Of a stretch of DNA of 5,643 bases, positions 1-4,915 are shown one piece after another. This stretch comes from an uncultured Eubacteriales bacterium (lineage in GTDB: Bacteria > Bacillota > Clostridia > Oscillospirales > UMGS1783). A program made the translations under genes and the position numbers. The DNA lies in the NCBI GenBank assembly GCA_900555065.1, contig USJY01000111.1, forward strand, positions 1 through 5,643. Reading direction: 5' to 3'. The notes beneath the pieces were generated by a model. It ran no database searches. It was not told the origin of the DNA and saw nothing but the letters and a program-made list of their open reading frames with translations. Numbering within the stretch: position 1 is the first letter of the stretch; the number at the start of each line of letters is the position of its first letter.

Positions 1-125
1 GGAAATCGAAACGCGGATTTCTCAAATCGCTTTTGCACCGCCCCCAAACACTTCAGCATTGACCGAAGATCCTCTAACGCTATGTTATGAAACAAGCTCG
101 CTTTGGTTAAAAATTGTTCGTCCAT
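1..125 (-). CDS. Crp/Fnr-family transcriptional regulator, N-terminal fragment (runs off the left edge)
   Basis: Forty-one codons are open from an ATG at 125 to the window edge. The translation starts MDEQFLTKASLFHNIALEDL and continues with a MLKCLGAVQKRF segment. This matches the usual opening of Crp/Fnr regulators: an 'xLF.gI' helix, a 'dl..mLkClga' helix, then a basic stretch entering the first strand of the cyclic-nucleotide-binding-type beta-barrel. The barrel, dimer helix and DNA-binding helix-turn-helix lie outside the window, so the ligand and targets cannot be judged. Start choice is uncertain: an in-frame ATG lies at 137, and the nearest Shine-Dalgarno-like run (AAGAAAGG, 146-139) is 13 nt from the 125 start but only 1 nt from the 137 start. 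Base composition is about 44% GC by hand count over 1-120, clearly below the rest of the window. Family assignment is fairly good, but it rests on a short fragment. Confidence 0.7.
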   Translation of the reverse strand, partial: MDEQFLTKASLFHNIALEDLRSMLKCLGAVQKRFEKSAFRF

Positions 126-170
126 GGTTATGACCATGCCTTTCTTGCGCCAGGCCGCAGAGTTGTGCAG

Positions 171-187
171 TTTTGGCGCAGCCAAAA
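171..187. promoter_or_regulatory. Operator-like perfect inverted repeat upstream of the Crp/Fnr gene
   Basis: TTTTGGC (171-177), GCA spacer, GCCAAAA (181-187) is a perfect 7-bp inverted repeat. It abuts a minus-strand CATAAT hexamer (192-187, five of six matches to the -10 consensus). A start site set by that -10 would fall inside the repeat, the usual place for a repressor operator. The only -35 candidate is TTTTCA (213-208) with a short 15-nt spacer, so the promoter itself is weakly supported. The repeat does not look like a classic Crp (TGTGA-N6-TCACA) or Fnr (TTGAT-N4-ATCAA) site. Confidence 0.4.
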
Positions 188-271
188 TTATGAGCGGTAT
201 TTATCCTTGAAAAGCACAAAGCGCAGAGCTGTCCTAAAGCCGGCGAACCGACGCATTTGGAATGTAATTGG

Positions 272-329
272 GGCCGCAAACCGGGCGCACCAAGTCAATA
301 CAGCCGCACTGCACTCGACGTTTGCGGCC
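272..329. repeat. 10-bp inverted repeat with a 38-nt loop
   Basis: GGCCGCAAAC (272-281) is matched by its exact reverse complement at 320-329. The arms could pair as a long-loop hairpin or act as separated half-sites. GC-rich arms of this length can arise by chance, and no promoter or gene is clearly associated. Confidence 0.3.
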
Positions 330-446
330 GCGCGGGATCGGTATGCCGGTATGGAAAAGAATATTGCGCCAGGATCGCTGAAAAAGAGCGCGTGCGGAAA
401 TGCGCGCGCAGCGCCGACCTGGGGGGAAGAGGGATACGAATGCACG

Positions 447-474
447 GCAAAACGGCCGGAATCGGCCGTTTTGC
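447..474. terminator. Perfect 12-bp hairpin, terminator-like, in the gap
   Basis: GCAAAACGGCCG (447-458), loop GAAT, CGGCCGTTTTGC (463-474) is a perfect 12-bp stem. The A4 and T4 runs flanking the CGGCCG core give a symmetric, terminator-like shape on both strands, but the T run is only four long and is followed by GC. Intrinsic termination is therefore plausible but not strong. It could insulate the two divergent genes or mark the end of an unrecognised transcript. Confidence 0.4.
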
Positions 475-617
475 GGCCATCAGGCGGAGAATCCATGGGC
501 TGCTGCGCGTTTACAAATGAAACCCAGGCGAAAATTTGCGCGCGGCCATTTTGATGCAACCATCGCCCGGCGCAAGACGTCATACCGTTTCGCCCTGACA
601 CGCACCGGGGCCAGGCA

Positions 618-646
618 TTGCGTTCTTTCGCCGGCTGTGTTACAAT
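618..646 (+). promoter_or_regulatory. Sigma-A-type promoter for the glycosylase gene
   Basis: The -35 TTGCGT (618-623) and the -10 TACAAT (641-646, five of six to consensus) are separated by the optimal 17 nt. A TGT directly before the -10 (638-640) gives an extended -10. The expected start site is near 653, about 72 nt before the TTG start codon. Confidence 0.65.
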
Positions 647-655
647 GAAACGCAG

Positions 656-685
656 GCCGCCACAGGTTCCACGCCTGTACGCGGC
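656..685 (+). promoter_or_regulatory. Hairpin in the 5' leader of the glycosylase mRNA
   Basis: GCCGC (656-660) pairs with GCGGC (681-685), and ACAGG (662-666) pairs with CCTGT (674-678), around a 7-nt loop and a small internal loop. The stem would form at the very start of the predicted transcript (start near 653) and leaves the ribosome binding site at 711-717 free. It may stabilise the mRNA; I do not recognise a known riboswitch. Confidence 0.35.
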
Positions 686-725
686 GATGTTTTATTCCAT
701 ATGAAATATGAAGGAGGACGCGCAT

Positions 726-1214
726 TTGGAACTGATTACCCATACCTTTGCGCCGGTTTATGACAAACGGTCTAAAGTCCTCGTTCTGGGCACAATGCCT
801 TCGCCCAAATCCAGACAGGCGGGGTTTTACTACGGGCATCCGCAAAACAGGTTCTGGCCGGCGCTCGCCGCCCTGTTCGGCGAATGTGTTCCCGAAAGCG
901 CGCAGGCGCGCCGCGATTTTGCGCTTGCGCACAAAATCGCGCTGTGGGATGTACTGCACCAGTGCGAAATAGACGGCGCGAGCGATGCGAGCATCCGAAA
1001 GCCTGTGCCAAACGATCTGAACCGGATTTTTGCATACGCGGATATTCGCCAAGTCTTTGCAAACGGGCGCAGGGCCGCAGACCTCTACGGAAAATACTGC
1101 CGGCCCGATACGGGCAGGGACTGCGTTCGCCTTCCCTCGACAAGCCCCGCCAACTGCCGAATCCCCTTCTCCGCGCTCGTCGAAAGCTATCGGGCGATTC
1201 TGGACTATCTGTAA
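726..1214 (+). CDS. DNA-deoxyinosine (hypoxanthine-DNA) glycosylase, UDG superfamily
   Basis: The 162-aa product matches the family of bacterial hypoxanthine-DNA glycosylases in the uracil-DNA glycosylase superfamily. These excise hypoxanthine formed by adenine deamination and so start base-excision repair. Visible motifs are LGTMPS (residues 21-26, the motif-1 loop), the signature GHPQNRFW (37-44, whose Asn41 probably holds the catalytic role), IALWDVL (71-77), and LPSTSPAN (136-143, the motif-2-type DNA-binding loop). Length is normal for the family. I place the start at TTG 726: AGGAGG at 712-717 sits 8 nt upstream, whereas the in-frame ATG at 708 lies before that site with no ribosome binding site of its own. 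The gene stands alone with its own promoter and terminator and converges on the four-gene minus-strand operon. The exact substrate range cannot be read from the sequence. Confidence 0.88.
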   Translation: MELITHTFAPVYDKRSKVLVLGTMPSPKSRQAGFYYGHPQNRFWPALAALFGECVPESAQARRDFALAHKIALWDVLHQCEIDGASDASIRKPVPNDLNRIFAYADIRQVFANGRRAADLYGKYCRPDTGRDCVRLPSTSPANCRIPFSALVESYRAILDYL

Positions 1215-1220
1215 AAACAA

Positions 1221-1255
1221 AAAAGCCGAAGAGATCTTCGGCTTTTGGCTTTTTT
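1221..1255 (+). terminator. Strong intrinsic terminator, bidirectional
   Basis: Seven bases after the glycosylase stop, AAAAGCCGAA (1221-1230) pairs perfectly with TTCGGCTTTT (1237-1246) around a GAGATC loop that can close one further G-C pair. On the plus strand the stem runs into T-rich sequence up to 1255. On the minus strand the same stem is followed by a T6-G-T5 tract, so it should also stop the convergent operon transcript arriving from 1770. Confidence 0.9.
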
Positions 1256-1465
1256 ATGCGAAAAAAAACGACGGCCAGGGTACGCACGGAAGCAACAGAC
1301 GCTGCTGCAGCAGTCCCCCAAAAAAAATCCGGACCGGAAAAACCGGCGCGAACGAAAAAAGAGCCGCCGGACAAACGGCGGGCATGCCGCCGCCGCGCTT
1401 CAAACGCGCAATCCGCGGCCGGGGCGCGGACGCAGGCCGATGAACCGGCGCGGACGGGGTACGGG

Positions 1466-1485
1466 GGCCCGGCCCGCGCCGGGCC
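1466..1485. repeat. All-GC 8-bp hairpin
   Basis: GGCCCGGC (1466-1473), loop CCGC, GCCGGGCC (1478-1485) is a perfect stem made only of G-C pairs. No T tract follows on either strand, so it is not a typical intrinsic terminator. It could act as a 3'-end stability element in the operon's tail. Confidence 0.4.
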
Positions 1486-1665
1486 GGGCGATACGGAAGC
1501 GCGGGAACGGTGCGGAGAACCGGCACAAAACCCGCCGGGAGCAATCAAATGCGGGACGGACAGCGGTCCGAACCGTGCAGCAACATGAACGGATGGGCCG
1601 AATACGGCCGATCAGCCGCGCGGTCCCGACAGGGAAACGTACGAAAATCGCGATGACTGCGTACG

Positions 1666-1748
1666 CTGCGCATATGCGCGGGCGCAAAGACTTTTACGAG
1701 AGACGCGCCTCTATTTGCATGGCTGTGCGCGCTTCCGCATATGCGCAG
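1666..1748. repeat. Pair of 13-bp inverted repeats with palindromic cores
   Basis: CTGCGCATATGCG (1666-1678) and its exact reverse complement (1736-1748) are separated by 57 nt. Each arm contains the palindrome CGCATATGCG, so the copies are also near-direct repeats of each other. They end 21 nt past the methyltransferase stop. Two CGTACG palindromes (1638-1643, 1660-1665) and TCGCGA (1648-1653) lie just to the left. No transposase or target-site duplication was seen, so a mobile element is not supported. Confidence 0.45.
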
Positions 1749-1769
1749 GGCGGCCGTCAAACTTTCCGG

Positions 1770-2822
1770 CTACTCTTTCCGCGCGACGATTATGTCCCGG
1801 CAAATCGACTGGTCGACCCGGTGCGCAAATTCCAGCCACGGGCCGCCGTCCTTCACGGTAAAGCCGGCGTCCGCAAGGAGTGCGGAGACCTGTGCGCGCG
1901 GCAAAACGAATACGTTCCATGAAAGCGCGAGCGCGCCGCCGCGTTTGAGCACGCTGTGCCAGGCGGGCAGGCAGGTCTCCAGAAGCTGTTTGGGATTGCG
2001 CGTCGCCGCGCTCTGGTTCTCCGCCGTTACATTCCCGTGCTTCACGCCGTAGGGCAGGTCGCCCGCAAGGATGTGGAATGTGTTTTTCCGAAAGAGCCTG
2101 TCCGCGTACATGGAGTTGGCGCAGATCAACTCCAGCGTCCGGCTGTCCTCCTTCATCCGTTCCTTGGTCGGTGCGAGCGTAAAGCTGTGCCGCACGGCGC
2201 GGAACGCGCCGGACGTGCCGGCCGCGCCGCTCTGCCGCTGCAGCTTGTAGCTGTGCTTGTACTTCTCACGTTCCAGATATTTTTTCAGATACTGCACGGC
2301 TTCCCGGACCGGCTGTTCCCCAACCTCAATCCCGCAGCCGTTATACCCGCGTACAAGCCCTTCAAACAGAGTCGTGCCCTTGCCCATCACAGGGTCGAGC
2401 AGCCACAGTTCGGCCGGGGGCAAGTCTCCATAGTCGGAGGCCTCGACCGCAAGATGGAGCAGCATACGGGTAAACAGTTCGTTGGTCTTGCCCGTATATT
2501 TGAGGATTCTGCCGATTCCCTCGTCCGCATACGGCGCGTCGGTGCGTGCGACAGGCCGCAGCAGCGCGCCGCCGTCTTCAGCCTGATAGATCGCGTAGAG
2601 GAACGACAGGCCGCAGACGCGGCGAAGCGCCCGCTCCGAAAGCGGTGCAGGCGTATCGAACAGAAAATACGGCACGCCCGCAATGGGCGCAACGCGCGCG
2701 TTTTCGCAGGCGAACCCTGCGCCGTCCGCCGCAATGCGCAACTCTGCAAGCGCCATGGGCCTGGACTGCTCGTAATAGACGCGGTTGTGACCCGGGTTCT
2801 GCAAAAGCGCATATGTAACCAA
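1770..2822 (-). CDS. TRM11-like SAM-dependent methyltransferase (UPF0020/N2-guanine RNA methylase type)
   Basis: The 350-aa product carries a Rossmann-type methyltransferase core. Motif I is DPVMGKGTT (143-151), which binds SAM. Glu166 in GCGIEV ends the next strand, and DLPYG (255-259) is the motif-IV catalytic loop of amino-methyltransferases. The segments KYTGKTNELFTRM (108-120) and HRVDQSICRDIIVARK (334-349) are typical of bacterial TRM11-family proteins. By family it would methylate an exocyclic amino group, probably in RNA, but the substrate is not shown here. I cannot confirm a THUMP domain in the N-terminal 130 residues. The start is TTG 2822: a GGGGGG run (2836-2831) lies 8 nt upstream, and the resulting start MVTYALLQNPGHNRVYYE fits the family; the more upstream ATG at 2879 lies inside the preceding gene. 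It is the last gene of the operon, 14 nt after the esterase stop. Confidence 0.82.
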   Translation of the reverse strand: MVTYALLQNPGHNRVYYEQSRPMALAELRIAADGAGFACENARVAPIAGVPYFLFDTPAPLSERALRRVCGLSFLYAIYQAEDGGALLRPVARTDAPYADEGIGRILKYTGKTNELFTRMLLHLAVEASDYGDLPPAELWLLDPVMGKGTTLFEGLVRGYNGCGIEVGEQPVREAVQYLKKYLEREKYKHSYKLQRQSGAAGTSGAFRAVRHSFTLAPTKERMKEDSRTLELICANSMYADRLFRKNTFHILAGDLPYGVKHGNVTAENQSAATRNPKQLLETCLPAWHSVLKRGGALALSWNVFVLPRAQVSALLADAGFTVKDGGPWLEFAHRVDQSICRDIIVARKE

Positions 2823-2836
2823 AAATCCCGCCCCCC

Positions 2837-3649
2837 TTACTGCAGACGACGGATCCAGTCGGCCGCAAGGCCGAACCACTGGGCTGCGACAGGGCTGATC
2901 ATAGCCTGGTTATCCCCCGCAACTTCGGCATTGGCCAGAGAAAATCCGTGCGGCCCGTCCGGGAAAATATGCAGTTCAAACTTTACGTTTTCACGGCGCA
3001 TGGCGGCGGCAAGCATCAGCGTGTTTTCGACAAAGACGGCCTCGTCTTCAAACGTATGCCACAAGAACGTCGGCGGCATATTGGGCGTCACCTGCTTTTC
3101 CAGGCTGACATGTTCCATCAGCTCCGGGTCCCCGTAACGGTCGTCGAGCAGGTTGAGTATGCTGCCCTGGTGCGCATATTTTCCGGATGTGATTACCGGG
3201 TATGACAACACCAGGCCGGTTGGACGGAAACGTTCGTTTTCCATGCCGCACAGTTCGCTGAGGAAAGCATGGTGCCAGAGCGTACCGAGGGAAGCTGTCA
3301 GATGCCCGCCCGCCGAAAAGCCCGCTACGATGATGCGGCAGGGATCGATGTTAAACTGCGCGGCGTTGTCGCGCAAAAACGCGACGGCGAGCGCTAGCTC
3401 CTGCAGCGCCGTCGGGAACACGGCGGGCCTTACGTCGTACCGGAACACGCACGCATTGAAGCCGCGCGCCAGCATCTGCACCGCTACGGGCTCGCTTTCA
3501 GTCGGGGCAAGGCCGCCATAGGCGCCGCCCGGCACGACGACCACCATCGGCCGCGGCGCAGGCGAGGCCAGATGCTGGTCGTCCAGAAGATAGACGGTGA
3601 GACTGCCCGCGCCGTCCCGCGCCTGGATCGGGTATGTGTTTACGATCAT
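2837..3649 (-). CDS. Alpha/beta-hydrolase esterase (BD-FAE/acetyl-esterase-like)
   Basis: The 270-aa product is a single-domain cytoplasmic serine hydrolase without a signal peptide. PGGAYGG (40-46) is the oxyanion-hole loop in the place of the HGGG motif. GFSAGGH (110-116) holds the nucleophile Ser112. Asp202 in HTFEDEAV and His234 in GPHGF complete a full catalytic triad with correct spacing, so the enzyme should be active. The family hydrolyses small acyl or acetyl esters, often on sugars, but the natural substrate is unknown here. The start is ATG 3649 because AGGAGG (3662-3657) lies 7 nt upstream; the ORF could be extended in frame to 3691, but that would overlap the previous gene and pass over this site. 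It begins 19 nt after the membrane-protein stop and ends 14 nt before the methyltransferase, consistent with co-transcription. Confidence 0.88.
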   Translation of the reverse strand: MIVNTYPIQARDGAGSLTVYLLDDQHLASPAPRPMVVVVPGGAYGGLAPTESEPVAVQMLARGFNACVFRYDVRPAVFPTALQELALAVAFLRDNAAQFNIDPCRIIVAGFSAGGHLTASLGTLWHHAFLSELCGMENERFRPTGLVLSYPVITSGKYAHQGSILNLLDDRYGDPELMEHVSLEKQVTPNMPPTFLWHTFEDEAVFVENTLMLAAAMRRENVKFELHIFPDGPHGFSLANAEVAGDNQAMISPVAAQWFGLAADWIRRLQ

Positions 3650-3668
3650 AATACGTCCTCCTGCAAAT

Positions 3669-4400
3669 TTATTTTCTGAAACGGCCGGCAATGCGACGGC
3701 GAAGGCGATCCGCCCATGCCATGAGCGGCTCCATCTTCCACCACAAAACGACCACGAGCAGCAAAAATCCGGCGCACAGCAGGCCCGCCGTCCAGAAATT
3801 CCCTTTTAAAATCGTGTGCCCGACCGAGCACATGAACAGAATGCTCGGCAGCGCGCCGCACAGGGTGCCCATGACAAAGCCGCGGCTGGTTACCTGCGTA
3901 CGCGCCGCGATATACGGAATAATACCGTTGGGGACGACGGGCAGCAGATTCACGATAAACACTTTGAACGCGGGGTGCGACTGGTCCCGGAAAAAGCCCG
4001 ACTGGGGCGTTTCCAGATCGATCCAGTCGTTCAGCTTGCCGCCGAGCCGGCGCGCAAAGGTAAAAATGGCAAAATTGACCGTGACAAAACTGATTAGGCA
4101 GATCGCAACTCCCACGGGCGCACCGTACACAATCCCGGCTGCGATCTGGATGGGCGCGCCCGGGAACACAATGCTGAGCACCTGCAGGCATTGCAGCAGC
4201 GCGACGAGAACGACGCCGCGAAAGCCGGTGGTACGCTTGATATACGCCTCGATCTCCGCCTGGCTGCCGCGGCGAAGGACGGGGATCAGATCGGGCAGGT
4301 AATTTGTCAGGATCAGGTAAATCGCGCCGACGATCAACAACACGAGCGCCGCGATGACGAGGGCGCGGATCAGCTTTCCCTTCCATTTTTTACGGTTCAT
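3669..4400 (-). CDS. TVP38/TMEM64 family membrane protein (VTT/SNARE-associated domain)
   Basis: The 243-aa product is an integral membrane protein. A basic N-terminus (MNRKKWKGK) precedes a first hydrophobic segment (about 11-33). The core holds FPGAPIQIAAGIVYGAPVG (79-97), further membrane segments (about 98-117, 173-197 and 203-222), and a proline-rich LLPVVPNGIIPYIAA stretch (152-166) that resembles the re-entrant loop of this family. The tail is strongly basic. DedA/TVP38-type proteins are linked to lipid transport across the membrane and to membrane homeostasis, but the exact role of this clade is not settled. The start is ATG 4400, with GGAG (4411-4408) 7 nt upstream; an in-frame ATG at 4439 has no ribosome binding site. 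It is the second gene of the operon, 45 nt after the alkyltransferase-domain gene. Confidence 0.85.
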   Translation of the reverse strand: MNRKKWKGKLIRALVIAALVLLIVGAIYLILTNYLPDLIPVLRRGSQAEIEAYIKRTTGFRGVVLVALLQCLQVLSIVFPGAPIQIAAGIVYGAPVGVAICLISFVTVNFAIFTFARRLGGKLNDWIDLETPQSGFFRDQSHPAFKVFIVNLLPVVPNGIIPYIAARTQVTSRGFVMGTLCGALPSILFMCSVGHTILKGNFWTAGLLCAGFLLLVVVLWWKMEPLMAWADRLRRRIAGRFRK

Positions 4401-4445
4401 GCCACAACTCCATTCATACCGCCACGCCGCAAACGGCATGGCGGC

Positions 4446-4763
4446 TCAGTCCGCACCGTCCCAGCGGAAACGGGACATGTCCACCCTGCCCTGTTCGTCA
4501 AATTCCACGCCCTCTTCCCGCAGCAGTTCGCGCTGCACGCCGGGGCCGCCGAAAGCGTAGCCCGTACAGGTCGAGCCGTCGCGGAACACGACGCGGTGGC
4601 AGGGGATATGCCCGGGGTCGGGATTGTTATGCAGCGCGTAGCCGACGATGCGCGCCGCGCGGGGCCGGCCCGCCATTGCGGCAATCTGCCCGTAAGAGGC
4701 CACGCGGCCGCGCGGAATACGGCGGACGGCAGCATATATTTTTTCCGTAAATTCAGAAGCCAT
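4446..4763 (-). CDS. MGMT-family protein: stand-alone alkyltransferase DNA-binding domain with active cysteine
   Basis: The 105-aa product corresponds to only the C-terminal domain of O6-alkylguanine-DNA alkyltransferase. The order is FTEKIYAAVRRIPRGRVASYGQIA (5-28), RAARIVGYAL with a likely arginine finger (Arg35), PCHRV (54-58) with Cys55 in the alkyl-acceptor position, then FGG...QRELLREEGV (71-86). The N-terminal RNase-H-like domain of full-length Ogt/Ada is absent. Alkyltransferase-like proteins of this size, such as E. coli YbaZ, usually have Trp in place of the Cys; here the Cys is kept, so either true repair or damage sensing is possible. The start is ATG 4763 with GGGG (4775-4772) 8 nt upstream; a GTG at 4772 would add three residues but overlaps that site. 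It is the first gene of the minus-strand operon and is divergent from hisB. Confidence 0.87.
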   Translation of the reverse strand: MASEFTEKIYAAVRRIPRGRVASYGQIAAMAGRPRAARIVGYALHNNPDPGHIPCHRVVFRDGSTCTGYAFGGPGVQRELLREEGVEFDEQGRVDMSRFRWDGAD

Positions 4764-4785
4764 ACAAAACACCCCGATTTTCCAT

Positions 4786-4791
4786 AGTATA
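4786..4791 (-). promoter_or_regulatory. Possible -10 element close to the alkyltransferase-domain gene
   Basis: TATACT (4791-4786) matches the -10 consensus at five of six bases and would start transcription about 15-20 nt before the ATG at 4763. No good -35 lies at 16-18 nt (the 17-nt position reads GTATGT) and there is no TGn extension. It is a secondary candidate beside the promoter at 4888-4860. Confidence 0.25.
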
Positions 4792-4813
4792 CGCCGCGCG
4801 GGCAGCCAACATA

Positions 4814-4855
4814 CGGCGCGGCGGCGCCGGAAAAAGGCCGGTACGGCCCTTTTCC
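4814..4855 (-). promoter_or_regulatory. Tandem GC hairpins in the operon leader (terminator-like)
   Basis: On the minus strand, GGAAAAGGGCCG (4855-4844) can pair with CGGCCTTTTTCC (4840-4829) around a TAC loop, giving 12 bp including one G-U pair. The plus-strand version has an A-C mismatch at that place, so the fold fits minus-strand RNA better. A T5 run (4835-4831) lies in the 3' arm. A second 6-bp stem, CGGCGC/GCGCCG (4814-4819 with 4824-4829), overlaps it by one base. It could insulate the operon from transcripts coming from the right, or form a stem at the 5' end of the operon mRNA. Confidence 0.45.
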
Positions 4856-4859
4856 ATTT

Positions 4860-4888
4860 AGTTTACCACAGAACCGCGCCCGTGTCGA
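4860..4888 (-). promoter_or_regulatory. Candidate sigma-A promoter for the four-gene operon
   Basis: The minus-strand -35 TCGACA (4888-4883, five of six to consensus), a 17-nt spacer, a TGG extended -10 (4868-4866) and the -10 TAAACT (4865-4860, four of six) fit a sigma-A promoter. The start site would be near 4853, at the base of the hairpin listed at 4814-4855, leaving a leader of about 90 nt before the ATG at 4763. Confidence 0.5.
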
Positions 4889-4915
4889 CGCTGCATTGCT
4901 GACAGGGAGGAATTT

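Larger units (their letters stand above)
194..617. other. Intergenic stretch with no supportable gene
   Basis: This gap separates the divergent Crp/Fnr and glycosylase genes. Open frames exist on both strands, as expected at this GC content, but none has a recognisable family, a good ribosome binding site with a long frame, or coding-like composition. The only structure I see is two inverted repeats, listed separately. Confidence 0.5.
1256..1769. other. GC-rich, palindrome-rich gap between convergent genes; no gene seen
   Basis: About 510 nt lie between the shared terminator and the end of the methyltransferase gene. The long open frames here translate to arginine/proline/glycine-rich strings with no family resemblance, typical of GC-rich non-coding DNA. 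Visible structure includes A8 tracts at 1261-1268 and 1320-1327, the palindrome CTGCTGCAGCAG (1302-1313), short hairpins at 1364-1381, 1557-1570 and 1596-1609, and the repeats listed separately. If the operon transcript ends at the terminator near 1246, this region is its 3' untranslated tail. Decay of an old gene is another possibility that I cannot test. Confidence 0.5.

Noticed and set aside
440..520. A 26-codon cationic peptide frame (MHGKTAGIGRF...) with GAGGG 6 nt before its ATG
   Set aside because: The perfect hairpin at 447-474 lies inside it and explains much of its sequence; no promoter or homologue supports it. A type I toxin-like peptide is only a remote possibility.
188..601. A 137-codon minus-strand open frame and the overlapping 146-codon plus-strand frame at 114-554
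   Set aside because: Both overlap the regulator's promoter region or start, lack a good ribosome binding site, and resemble no known family.
480..1220. A 246-codon minus-strand open frame covering the whole glycosylase gene
   Set aside because: It is antisense to a well-identified gene, has no recognisable family, and such shadows are common at this GC content.
1302..1313. CTGCTGCAGCAG palindrome as a regulatory site
   Set aside because: It has simple trinucleotide-like composition, is far from any promoter, and may be chance.
1666..1748. Miniature transposable element (MITE) reading of the paired inverted repeats
   Set aside because: There is no target-site duplication, and the arms are palindromic themselves, which fits binding sites or RNA structure better.
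1245..1922. A 225-codon plus-strand open frame in the convergent gap
   Set aside because: It starts inside the terminator region, translates to an arginine-rich low-complexity string and runs antisense into the methyltransferase gene.
1956..3137. A 393-codon plus-strand open frame
   Set aside because: It is antisense to the methyltransferase and esterase genes, both of which have clear family motifs.
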